Of a DNA stretch of 9,481 nt, positions 1-5,833 are shown one piece after another; the first letter of the stretch is position 1, and each line of letters opens with the position of its first letter. The position numbers and the translations under genes are program-made. The DNA is from JBDTLH01 sp039934875 (lineage in GTDB: Bacteria > Acidobacteriota > Terriglobia > Terriglobales > Acidobacteriaceae), in contig JBDTLH010000199.1 of NCBI GenBank assembly GCA_039934875.1, positions 1 to 9,481 of the forward strand, written 5' to 3'. The notes under the pieces are model-generated. The model saw only the letters and a list, made by a program, of their open reading frames with translations, was not told the DNA's origin and made no database searches.

Positions 1-141
1 TGCTTCGACTACCTCGACGCGCCCATCACGCGCATCGCTTCCATTGACACTCCAGTGCCCTTCTCCCCGCCGCTCGAAAAAGCATTTATGCCCAACGTCG
101 AAGACGTCGTCCGCAAGGCGCGGGAGCTCGCTAGTTACTAA
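1..141 (+). CDS. 2-oxoacid dehydrogenase E1 component, beta subunit (C-terminal fragment)
   Basis: Only the last 46 residues are inside the window; the gene starts upstream. The tail has the pattern typical of the transketolase C-terminal domain of E1-beta subunits: FDYLDAP, then ITRIASIDTPVPFSPPLEKA, then a PNVEDVVRKARELA helix ending in TAA at 139-141. In these enzymes the beta subunit pairs with an E1-alpha subunit to decarboxylate pyruvate or a branched-chain 2-oxoacid using thiamine diphosphate, passing the acyl group to lipoyl-E2 in the cytoplasm. The fragment cannot separate pyruvate dehydrogenase (pdhB) from branched-chain 2-oxoacid dehydrogenase (bkdB), so no symbol is given. A GC-rich hairpin begins 5 nt after the stop codon and probably closes the operon. 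The family call is firm; the substrate is not. Confidence 0.82.
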   Translation, partial: CFDYLDAPITRIASIDTPVPFSPPLEKAFMPNVEDVVRKARELASY

Positions 142-145
142 TCTG

Positions 146-165
146 TGCCCCCCTCTGCGGGGGCA
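146..165 (+). terminator. Hairpin after the E1-beta gene, possible terminator
   Basis: TGCCCCC (146-152) pairs perfectly with GGGGGCA (159-165) across a 6-nt loop, starting 5 nt after the stop codon. There is no T-run after it, so it is not a classic intrinsic terminator. It could stop transcription with Rho or protect a 3' end. Confidence 0.45.
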
Positions 166-219
166 TCCTGCGCCGCGCGACCTGAAGCTTGTGCTCCGGC
201 AGTCTCACGTTACAAAGCG

Positions 220-225
220 TACAAT
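220..225 (+). promoter_or_regulatory. Possible -10 box of the secreted-protein gene
   Basis: TACAAT matches the sigma-70 -10 consensus at five of six positions and lies 11 nt before the ATG at 237. No good -35 box is visible at the normal distance. If real, the mRNA would have a leader of only about 5 nt, which fits the lack of a Shine-Dalgarno sequence at this gene. Confidence 0.3.
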
Positions 226-236
226 TTCCGCCTGCC

Positions 237-803
237 ATGAAACTGGTGCGATGTTCGCTGCTTGCGGTCGCGTTCTCCGCAACACTCCCGGCGGACGCGC
301 AAAATCCGGTTTGTATCCTGAGCCCCCACCCACCCACAACTCCCGCTGTAACTCTGAACGTGCTACCCGGTGAGGGCTGGGCGATCGGTATGATGGAAAC
401 CGTAGTGCGCCCCATTAAAGTTTTCGATGATTGGAAACCTGGCCTTAAGCCGATTGCAACATTGCGAGCAGGCGAACACGTAACACTCGCTGGAGGAGTG
501 AACATTGTCAAACGCCCTGATGATCTGGTAACGCTTGTGCCCATCCCTCAGTTGCACGTCGATCAGGGTGTCCACATGTTGCGTTACATCTCTTTTGGAG
601 AAGGTGAGGCGCAACTTTGGGTGCAGGGCTGCTGGTATCCCGATATTGATGCAACTGTGCGAAATGCTGACGGAAGTGGGTATCAGAACCACTACAAAGC
701 CCAGGAAATCCAGCATGGAATACAAATATGGTGGTTTCATATCCGACTGCCTGATGGAACCATGGCATGGGTCAATGGCGGCTTAAGCTGCGCAACCAGG
801 TAA
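237..803 (+). CDS. Small exported protein with SH3-like C-terminal part, function unknown
   Basis: 188 residues. The start at 237 is chosen because it places a typical Sec signal peptide at the N-terminus: MKLVR, a hydrophobic stretch at about 6-18, and an A-D-A cleavage site near residue 21, so the mature protein would begin QNPVC. A TTG further upstream (189) would bury this signal. The mature part is rich in beta-strand-like segments. Residues about 55-85 (VVRPIKVFDD, then ATLRAGEHVTL) and 163-180 (WWFHIRLPDGTMAWV) resemble the first and last strands of bacterial SH3 domains, where a W-x-x-V/I-R-x-x-D-G pattern is usual. Cysteines 26, 132 and 185 remain after cleavage, so one disulfide is possible. 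No catalytic motif is seen. The gene ends 15 nt before the convergent Hsp70 gene. Export is likely; the SH3 likeness is tentative. Confidence 0.7.
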   Translation: MKLVRCSLLAVAFSATLPADAQNPVCILSPHPPTTPAVTLNVLPGEGWAIGMMETVVRPIKVFDDWKPGLKPIATLRAGEHVTLAGGVNIVKRPDDLVTLVPIPQLHVDQGVHMLRYISFGEGEAQLWVQGCWYPDIDATVRNADGSGYQNHYKAQEIQHGIQIWWFHIRLPDGTMAWVNGGLSCATR

Positions 804-818
804 ACTATCCCAGGCATA

Positions 819-2111
819 TCAATCGTCCGCCCCCAGCGCCGCGATAGCAAGCCCCGTCGCTACCGACGTGAAATTATCGCCCCCCGTCAGCTTCCTGCTC
901 CCGAAACGCTGCTCGAATATCCGGCGTACCGACGGAACGAATGAGCTTCCGCCGGTGAGAAACACCCGGTCGATCTGCTCCGCTGCCAATCCCGCAATTG
1001 CCAGTACCTCATCGACACTGCGCTCAATCGAGTGCAGGTCCTCCCCAATCCACCGCTCGAAATCACCCCGCGATACCTGCGTCTCAATCGCAATGCTGGA
1101 GAGTTCGAAATGAAACCGCGCCTCTTCCGCCCGCGAGAGCGCGATCTTCGTCTGCTGCACCGCCTGATGCAGCCGGAATCCCAAATCGTCTTCCACCAGC
1201 TCGCGCAACGCCGCTAACCGCAGCGGCTGGTTCGCTGTCCGCTGCACTGAGCGGATCGTCGCCAGGGTCTCCCGGCTCTTGAGCAGCGATAGATAATGCC
1301 AGCGCTCCAGCCGCGAATAAAACCACGACGGTACGCTCAGGTCCTTGCCAAACGAACGGTATTCCGTCCCGTAGCCAAGCAGCGGCGAGACCACATGGCG
1401 AATGATGCGCGTATCGAACGTATCTCCCGCCAACGGCAGGCCCACCGTGGCGAGCACCCCGCCCCGCTCCGCCCGCCCCCGGTGCGAAGGCCCCAGCGCC
1501 AGCACAGAAAAATCAGACGTGCCTCCCCCGAAGTCGCCGATCAGCACCACCTCATCGCGTGTCAGCCGGTGCTGATACGTGCGCGCCGCCGCCACCGGCT
1601 CATACTCGAATTCGAATTCATGAATGCCGGCGTGCGCAAACGCATTCCGCAGCCGGGCTAGTGCAAGCTGCTCATCCTCAGCCGATTCCGCTCCCACAAA
1701 CTGTACCGGGCGCCCCACCACAATGCGCCCGTTCATCTCCCCCAGTTGTTCCCGACATCCAGCCAACAGCGCGCGCAGAAACACGGCGACCAGGTCCTCA
1801 GCCCCATAGCTTCGCCCATAGATCGCCGTGCTGGTAAAAGTCGCGCTGCCCAGCAGCGACTTGATGGATTGGATCAGCCGCCCCTTCTCCTCATCTGCGA
1901 GATACTGCTCAATCGCCTCGGAACCGCAGGCGATGTGGATCTGCCTCCGCCCTTCCGCTTCGCTTCTGCGAAAGTAGAGTATCGAACGGAACGTCGGCGT
2001 TGGCTCTCCCAGCAATTGAAATTGCGCGCTGACGACCCCAGGCTCCCGCCCTGCAACGGCCATCGAAACGCAAGAGTTGGTAGTGCCAAAGTCAATGCCG
2101 ATGCCGATCAT
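819..2111 (-). CDS. yegD: Hsp70-family ATPase, YegD-like (no substrate-binding domain)
   Basis: 430 residues. It has the actin/Hsp70 nucleotide-binding signatures in order: phosphate-1 loop IGIDFGTTNSC (about 4-14), VVGRPVQF (131-138), EPVAAA (171-176), phosphate-2 loop DFGGGTSDFSV (193-203) and adenosine motif LTGGSSFVPSVR (385-396), closing with GGDNFTSVATGLA. DnaK is about 640 residues with a C-terminal peptide-binding domain and lid; this protein stops where the ATPase domain ends. In length and motif spacing it matches E. coli YegD (about 450 residues), a putative chaperone of unknown client, so the symbol means family membership only. It is probably cytoplasmic. The gene lies 46 nt downstream of an SDR gene on the same strand and is probably cotranscribed with it. 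A weak purine stretch (GGCAGG) precedes the ATG. Confidence 0.88.
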   Translation of the reverse strand: MIGIGIDFGTTNSCVSMAVAGREPGVVSAQFQLLGEPTPTFRSILYFRRSEAEGRRQIHIACGSEAIEQYLADEEKGRLIQSIKSLLGSATFTSTAIYGRSYGAEDLVAVFLRALLAGCREQLGEMNGRIVVGRPVQFVGAESAEDEQLALARLRNAFAHAGIHEFEFEYEPVAAARTYQHRLTRDEVVLIGDFGGGTSDFSVLALGPSHRGRAERGGVLATVGLPLAGDTFDTRIIRHVVSPLLGYGTEYRSFGKDLSVPSWFYSRLERWHYLSLLKSRETLATIRSVQRTANQPLRLAALRELVEDDLGFRLHQAVQQTKIALSRAEEARFHFELSSIAIETQVSRGDFERWIGEDLHSIERSVDEVLAIAGLAAEQIDRVFLTGGSSFVPSVRRIFEQRFGSRKLTGGDNFTSVATGLAIAALGADD

Positions 2112-2157
2112 TTGCCTGCCAGTGAGCAGCCGCCATTATCGCAGACCGGCCCCGCTC

Positions 2158-3171
2158 TCAAGCCGCCCGGTCCACCGCTTCGCTCCGCTGCATCCCAGAC
2201 CGGCGCTTGGCAACCAGCAACCACAGCAGCGCGGTTGGAATCGCAAAGCCCAGATACTTCGCTACACTCGGCCCCTTCGACTTCCATCCGCCATAGACAT
2301 CCCTGCCCCCCGCGCTAGGAGTGAACAGAGAACCTGAACTGTTTGGCGCAGTCCCCTGCTGCCCCATCTGCGTCTTGTGCGTCATCTTGCCGAGTTGGTT
2401 TTCCACCAGCTCTGGCGTCAGCCGATGCTGAAATGCCGCCGCTTTTCCCGACGCGCCGACGATCACCTTCACATTGTCTTCTGGGTGCAACGCCGCCTCG
2501 AAGATCGCCTCAATCACTTCCTCAGGATCATAAACCTTGCCCAGCGGCTTCACCGGCTTCCCTGTGTGGTTGGCGGCGTGCCCAAAAAACGGAGTGTCCA
2601 TCGAAACCGGCTCGATCGTGCATACATGGATCTCGCGCTCGCCATTCTGCTTCAGCTCCTGGCGCAGCGCCATGTCCAGACCGCGAATCCCAAACTTCGA
2701 TGCCGCATAAGAGCTCAGGTAAGGGGAGCCCACCTCTCCCGCGAACGATCCAACATTGATTAACGCTCCCCTGCCCTGCTCGTGAAACGCCCGCAACGCC
2801 TCATAGCTGCCGTACATCGTTCCCAAAAGATTAGTGCGGATCACCTGCTCGTGCTCCTCAATTGGCGATTGCTCGAACTTGCCGACCGTGCCCACGCCGG
2901 CATTGTTAATCCACACGTCGATCCGCCCGAACTCGGAGAGCGCCTTCGCCGCCAGATCTCTAACGTCCCCCGGATCGCTCACGTCAGCTTTGATTACCAC
3001 CGCCTGCCCGCCTGAATTCCGGCATTGCGCGGCAACTTCATTCAGCAGCTTCTCCCGCCGGGCTGCCAGCACAAGATTCGCACCCGCCTTTGCAAACTTA
3101 AGCGCCGCACCCTGTCCGAAGCCGCTCGAAGCTCCGGTAATTACGATCGTATGATTGCGCAGTGTCTCCAT
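2158..3171 (-). CDS. SDR-family NAD(P)-dependent oxidoreductase with C-terminal membrane anchor
   Basis: 337 residues. Classical short-chain dehydrogenase features are all present: cofactor loop TGASSGFG (12-19), ADV at 62-64, NNAG (89-92), N114, and the catalytic set S142, Y155 and K159 (YAASK). An arginine pair after strand two (AARRE, 36-40) suggests NADP(H) preference. The catalytic core ends near residue 250, as usual. It is followed by a Gly/Ser/Thr-rich linker (about 262-300), a hydrophobic segment at about 306-321 (GFAIPTALLWLLVA) and a basic KRR cap. The enzyme is therefore probably tethered to the inner membrane with the catalytic domain in the cytoplasm. The substrate is unknown. 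An AGAGGG ribosome-binding site (3178-3183 on the minus strand) is spaced 6 nt from the ATG. The Hsp70-like gene follows in a probable operon. Confidence 0.9.
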   Translation of the reverse strand: METLRNHTIVITGASSGFGQGAALKFAKAGANLVLAARREKLLNEVAAQCRNSGGQAVVIKADVSDPGDVRDLAAKALSEFGRIDVWINNAGVGTVGKFEQSPIEEHEQVIRTNLLGTMYGSYEALRAFHEQGRGALINVGSFAGEVGSPYLSSYAASKFGIRGLDMALRQELKQNGEREIHVCTIEPVSMDTPFFGHAANHTGKPVKPLGKVYDPEEVIEAIFEAALHPEDNVKVIVGASGKAAAFQHRLTPELVENQLGKMTHKTQMGQQGTAPNSSGSLFTPSAGGRDVYGGWKSKGPSVAKYLGFAIPTALLWLLVAKRRSGMQRSEAVDRAA

Positions 3172-3201
3172 GAATGGCCCTCTTTCAATAATTTTGTCCT
3201 A

Positions 3202-3232
3202 TCTATAAAAAGATGCCTCCACCGGCGGACAA
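3202..3232 (-). promoter_or_regulatory. Candidate promoter of the SDR-Hsp70 operon
   Basis: Read on the minus strand, TTGTCC (complement of 3227-3232) and TATAGA (complement of 3202-3207) are separated by 19 nt, each matching the sigma-70 consensus at four of six positions. The -10 box lies about 30 nt before the SDR start codon. The match is weak and the spacer is long. Confidence 0.28.
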
Positions 3233-3270
3233 GATGGCACACCCGCACTTTTAGCTGGTCCCCAACCTGG

Positions 3271-3330
3271 GTAGACCCCCGGCTTCAGCCGGGGGTACGC
3301 AATTGAAACGCAAGGGCGCTTTAGCGCCTG
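3271..3330. repeat. REP-like pair of hairpins between SDR and padR
   Basis: Two perfect hairpins lie in tandem. The first pairs ACCCCCGGC (3275-3283) with GCCGGGGGT (3288-3296) around TTCA. The second pairs GGCGC (3315-3319) with GCGCC (3324-3328) around TTTA. On the minus strand both tips read GCTRAAGC, so they look like two members of one family. GC-rich stems with a shared TRAA tip and intergenic position are typical of REP/BIME elements moved by RAYT (IS200-like) transposases. No transposase is present here. A GTATATATAC palindrome (3333-3342) follows. Confidence 0.6.
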
Positions 3331-3387
3331 AGGTATATATACGCAACTTCCTCCGCACACCGCGCGCTACGCCAACAACCCTTCCCC

Positions 3388-3417
3388 TTGACACCGACCT
3401 GCCCTTGGAGCCATATA
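3388..3417 (+). promoter_or_regulatory. Candidate padR promoter
   Basis: A perfect TTGACA -35 box (3388-3393) is followed after 18 nt by CATATA (3412-3417), or after 20 nt by TATATG (3414-3419). Transcription would start about at the ATG at 3425, giving a leaderless or almost leaderless mRNA. The GGAG at 3407-3410 is then inside the promoter spacer and is 14 nt from the ATG, too far to act as its ribosome-binding site. Confidence 0.5.
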
Positions 3418-3435
3418 TGTCGGTATGACACATAT
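3415..3435. promoter_or_regulatory. Dyad at the padR start, likely PadR operator
   Basis: ATATGT (3415-3420) and ACATAT (3430-3435) form a perfect inverted repeat with a 9-nt spacer. A shorter dyad, TGTC-N5-GACA, is nested within it. Characterised PadR sites have an ATGT...ACAT core with a similar spacer, and PadR proteins commonly repress their own genes. The dyad covers the -10 region and both candidate ATGs, so bound protein would block initiation. Assignment to PadR is inferred from position and core sequence. Confidence 0.5.
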
Positions 3436-3779
3436 GCCTGCAAAGGTCTTTGATCGTGAACTCAAAAAAGGCAGCGCCGAACTGCTCATCTTATCGCTCA
3501 TCGAGAACCGCCCGCGCCACGGGTACGAGATCAGCAAACTGATAGAGGACCGCTCCGCGGGGGTCCTGCGCTTCAATGTCGCCTCCTTTTATCCCCTGCT
3601 CTACCGCCTGGAAGGCCGCGGCTTTATCGAGGGGCGCTGGGTAGAAAAGGCGGGACAGCGCCGCCGGCCGCTACTATCGCCTGACTAAAGACGGCAAGAA
3701 AATGTTGAAAGAGCAGCGCAATACCTGGCTCGATTTCGTGAATGCAATCAACCAAATCACCGGGGCCGAAAATGCCTGA
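3425..3779 (+). pseudogene. PadR-family transcriptional regulator, frameshifted
   Basis: The N-terminal winged-helix domain is clear: ELKKGSAELLILSLIENRP, then HGYEISKLIEDRS, FNVASFYPLLYRLEGRGFIEGRW and the wing VEKAGQRRR. At about 3659-3671 the frame breaks in a GC-only stretch and the original frame soon meets TAA (3686-3688). The neighbouring frame continues with the expected family sequence RYYRLTKDGKKMLKEQR, NTWLDFVNAINQITGAENA, and TGA at 3777-3779. Removing one C near 3668 restores QRRRRYY and an intact protein of about 117 residues. Such proteins are small dimeric repressors that bind DNA through the wHTH and dimerise through the C-terminal helix lost here. Start 3425 is used; ATG 3434 (MPAKVF) is equally plausible. 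The cause may be a sequencing error in a GC palindrome or real decay. No ADOP-type permease gene follows, although that is a common partner in Acidobacteriota. Confidence 0.82.
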
Positions 3780-3812
3780 TTGGTCGAAACAAATCGCTTC
3801 CCTTCTCGCTCC

Positions 3813-3839
3813 GCGAATCCGCGTTCGTTGCGAATCCGC
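3813..3839. repeat. 10-bp direct repeat
   Basis: GCGAATCCGC occurs at 3813-3822 and again at 3830-3839, with a period of 17 nt, in the C/T-rich non-coding gap between padR and the lipoprotein gene. No function is evident. Confidence 0.4.
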
Positions 3840-3874
3840 TGAGCGCTCTCGCTTTCTCCGTCACTCCGCGTCTC

Positions 3875-3899
3875 CGTGGTGCAATGGTCCTGCACCACG
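3875..3899. repeat. Strong hairpin upstream of the lipoprotein gene
   Basis: CGTGGTGCA (3875-3883) pairs perfectly with TGCACCACG (3891-3899) around a 7-nt loop. It lies 96 nt after the padR stop and 43 nt before the lipoprotein ATG. No T-run follows in either direction, so it is not a standard intrinsic terminator. It may be an operator, an mRNA structure in the lipoprotein leader, or part of a dispersed repeat. Confidence 0.5.
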
Positions 3900-3942
3900 T
3901 AAACTGCATCTACCCTTAGTTGCACGACCCGAAAGCGCACCC

Positions 3943-4554
3943 ATGAAATCATCCGCCCTCTTGCTCTTCATTGCTCTCCTGCTCGCTGCATGCTCTCCCA
4001 CCCCCAAAACCTCCACTGAATCGAAGCCCGCTGCCGCCGCCAAATCGGCGACTGATCTCGCCACCGGACGCATTGCCCTGGGGCGCATGAACATCCCCGC
4101 CCACATGTGGGCCGCGGACATCCAACCCGTCCACCTCGAATCCGAGCCTACGCCCGATGCCGACGGCGCTGGCGGTAAGTCGGCGGTCTGGCGCAGCGAG
4201 TGGGTCTCGGTCGCCAAGCGTTCGGCCAAGGATTTCACCTGGTCGGGCAGCGCCGCCGCGAACGAAGACTCCTCCTCTCGTGGCCTGACCGCCGGCAGCG
4301 AGAGCTCCTGGTCGCCCGCCAATACCTCCATGGCACCCTTCTTTCCCGGATACCTCAAGGTCGATTCTGATCAGGCGTATGTGACTGCAAAGAAGAAACT
4401 TACCGGTAAAGACAAAACCACGCCGGTGAAATATATGCTCTCTTTCGACGGCCGTAAGAACCTGCTGATCTGGCACATCAGCTTTGGCGATACTAGCCCG
4501 GTGACCATCGATATCGACGCCACCACCGGCGCTTACATTCGCACCGAGCACTGA
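3943..4554 (+). CDS. Lipoprotein with PepSY-like C-terminal segment, function unknown
   Basis: 203 residues from the ATG at 3943. This start gives a standard type II signal peptide: MKSS, a hydrophobic run of A/L/F/I, and lipobox L-A-A-C with the lipidated cysteine at 17. An open frame extends upstream to 3742 but overlaps padR and would hide the signal. Residues about 18-45 form a Ser/Thr/Ala/Lys-rich linker as expected for a tethered lipoprotein. The middle part is unfamiliar. Residues 163-199 (VKYMLSFDGRKNLLIWHISF, then VTIDIDATTGAYI) resemble one PepSY-type unit, in which a W-x-V/I strand is followed by hydrophobic-D-A-x-T-G. Position 18 is Ser, not Asp, which fits outer-membrane sorting. 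No clear Shine-Dalgarno is visible. Export and lipidation are secure; the domain likeness is moderate and no function can be assigned. Confidence 0.8.
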   Translation: MKSSALLLFIALLLAACSPTPKTSTESKPAAAAKSATDLATGRIALGRMNIPAHMWAADIQPVHLESEPTPDADGAGGKSAVWRSEWVSVAKRSAKDFTWSGSAAANEDSSSRGLTAGSESSWSPANTSMAPFFPGYLKVDSDQAYVTAKKKLTGKDKTTPVKYMLSFDGRKNLLIWHISFGDTSPVTIDIDATTGAYIRTEH

Positions 4555-4560
4555 GGTCTG

Positions 4561-4586
4561 AAAAGCCTTCAAAAAGAGCTTGAAAG
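4561..4586 (-). terminator. Possible rph terminator
   Basis: On the minus strand CTTTCAA and TTGAAGG can pair over 7 bp, including one G-U pair, around a 7-nt loop, followed by C then TTTT. The stem is weak and lies about 57 nt after the rph stop. On the plus strand the same stem carries a mismatch, so it would serve rph better than the lipoprotein gene. Confidence 0.3.
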
Positions 4587-4603
4587 AGCTTAAACGTAAT
4601 ATA

Positions 4604-4639
4604 TTTTCATCAATTTTTCGCGCTTTTTTTGTGACTTTT
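4604..4639. other. Helically phased T-tracts (predicted curved DNA)
   Basis: Four T-runs, at 4604-4607, 4614-4618, 4624-4630 and 4636-4639, have centres 10.5, 11 and 10.5 bp apart, almost exactly one helical turn. Such phasing makes DNA intrinsically curved. The tract fills the gap between the convergent lipoprotein and rph genes and ends just beyond the rph stop codon. Confidence 0.6.
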
Positions 4640-4643
4640 CAAG

Positions 4644-5375
4644 TTAATTTGCAGAGCAAATCGCTTGTTGCTGCAATGTGGCTAATTGGCCGCATCCCTG
4701 TTTTGCAAGCGCAATCATTTCAGCAAGTTGCGCATCATCGAAGGGGGCCTGTTCGGCGGTCGCCTGAACTTCGACCAATTTGCCCTCTCCCGTAAGTACC
4801 ACATTACAGTCGACTTCCGCGCGCGAATCCTCCTCATATGCCAAATCGAGCATAATCGCCCCATCCACGATCCCCACGCTGATCGCCGCCACAGAAGCAT
4901 TGATAGGAAAGGACTTAATCGATCCCGCCTCCTGCAACTTCCGGCAGGCGATTGCCAAAGCCACGTAAGCCCCTGAGATTGAAGCAGTTCGCGTCCCTCC
5001 ATCGGCCTGAATCACGTCGCAGTCGAGGTGGATGGAGCGCTCTCCGAGCAGCTTCAAGTTCGCGGTGGAGCGCAGGCTGCGGCCTATAAGTCGTTGAATC
5101 TCATGGGTCCTACCGCCAATGCGGCCCCTGGCGGCCTCGCGCGGAGACCGGGTGAGGGTAGCGCGGGGGAGCATGCCGTATTCGGCGGTGATCCATCCTT
5201 TGCCGCTGTTGCGCAGGAAGCTGGGGACCGACTCTTCGATGGAGGCAGTGCAGATAACCCTTGTGTTTCCAATCTCAATCAGGGCAGAGCCCTCGGCGGT
5301 GGAGATGAAGTCGGGGGTAATTTTCACCGGACGGAGGTGGTTGAGGGCGCGATGATCGGAGCGGTAGATGGTCAT
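4644..5375 (-). CDS. rph: Ribonuclease PH
   Basis: 243 residues, close to the usual length of about 240. RNase PH is a phosphorolytic 3'-5' exoribonuclease that trims the 3' ends of tRNA precursors, using phosphate and releasing nucleoside diphosphates; it works as a hexameric ring in the cytoplasm. Family hallmarks are all visible: RPVKI near the N-terminus, GWITAEYGMLPRAT (60-73), GRIGGRTHEIQRLIGRSLR (84-102, phosphate-binding arginines), GERSIHLDCDVIQADGGTRT (111-130) and LDLAYEEDSRAEVDCNVV (176-193) with the conserved aspartates at 177 and 183. The first RPVKITP motif supports the chosen start, although only TTGGA directly before the ATG resembles a ribosome-binding site. The gene stands alone: it converges on the lipoprotein gene and diverges from the DUF1440 gene. 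Plus-strand G/C bias changes sign within it (near 5030). Confidence 0.97.
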   Translation of the reverse strand: MTIYRSDHRALNHLRPVKITPDFISTAEGSALIEIGNTRVICTASIEESVPSFLRNSGKGWITAEYGMLPRATLTRSPREAARGRIGGRTHEIQRLIGRSLRSTANLKLLGERSIHLDCDVIQADGGTRTASISGAYVALAIACRKLQEAGSIKSFPINASVAAISVGIVDGAIMLDLAYEEDSRAEVDCNVVLTGEGKLVEVQATAEQAPFDDAQLAEMIALAKQGCGQLATLQQQAICSAN

Positions 5376-5515
5376 TCCAAGAGTCTAGCAAGACGGCGAG
5401 ATTAGCTCAGGGCTATAGTTCCTGCGAGTAGGCTGACGATTAAAGTTGCGGCTCTTTCTGCTGCCACAGTCGTAAGAAAATGATTTAGATACTAATTCAG
5501 GATAAAAAAATGGTC

Positions 5516-5556
5516 TCGAAAACGTGCTTTTTTGATGCGTTTTTTCACGTTTTCGA
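5516..5556. repeat. Perfect 11-bp inverted repeat with A/T-tracts
   Basis: TCGAAAACGTG (5516-5526) and CACGTTTTCGA (5546-5556) are exact reverse complements separated by 19 nt; the spacer holds two T6 runs. T-run centres at 5530.5, 5542.5, 5551.5 and 5562.5, plus the A4 centre at 5520.5, are about one helical turn apart. The arms are centred about 30 bp apart, so a dimeric or tetrameric regulator could bind both on one DNA face. It lies about 140 bp upstream of rph. Confidence 0.65.
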
Positions 5557-5806
5557 TATCTTTTCGACGAATTCTTGAACGTGAACAGGCAACCGGTTGG
5601 TTGCGTGGTAACTAGAGAGAGGAAATACCGCACACCCGGACTCTTCCAACCACCGCACGACACCGGGCACCCGGCCCCAGTTTTACCTATCACAGCGAAG
5701 AGGATCAAACTGCTTGAACACGATGAAGAAAATAACCCCCTCCGATAATTAGAGGAAAGAACATTGCTATATACGGCCAATGCGGAGGGCGGAGTCACGC
5801 ATCTGG

Positions 5807-5833
5807 TTGACTATTGTAGTAAATTTTTACGAA
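5807..5833 (+). promoter_or_regulatory. Weak candidate promoter of the DUF1440 gene
   Basis: TTGACT (5807-5812) is followed after 15 nt by TACGAA (5828-5833). The -35 match is good, but the spacer is short and the -10 is moderate. If used, translation must begin at 5887 or 5929 rather than at the upstream TTG. Confidence 0.22.

Noticed and set aside
1746..2337. Overlapping plus-strand open frames opposite the Hsp70 and SDR genes
   Set aside because: Pro/Arg/Ser-rich antisense shadows typical of GC-rich genes; the minus-strand genes carry full family motifs.
3275..3328. CRISPR-like array
   Set aside because: There are only two hairpins with different stems and no regular repeat-spacer pattern.
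3742..3942. In-frame upstream extension of the lipoprotein gene
   Set aside because: It overlaps the padR 3' end, is low-complexity and Arg/Ser/Pro-rich, and would place the lipobox far from the N-terminus.
5398..5472. tRNA-like word TAGCTCAG with nearby stems
   Set aside because: No pairing acceptor ends, no T-arm GTTCRANNC and no anticodon arm at the right spacing.
5376..5763. Replication origin, suggested by AT-richness and the nearby skew change
   Set aside because: No DnaA boxes (TTATNCACA or complement) are visible and no dnaA, dnaN or other origin-linked genes are nearby.
5385..5798. 137-residue open frame on the minus strand in the rph-DUF1440 gap
   Set aside because: Composition is not protein-like, there is no domain or signal, and it runs through the inverted repeat and A/T-tracts.
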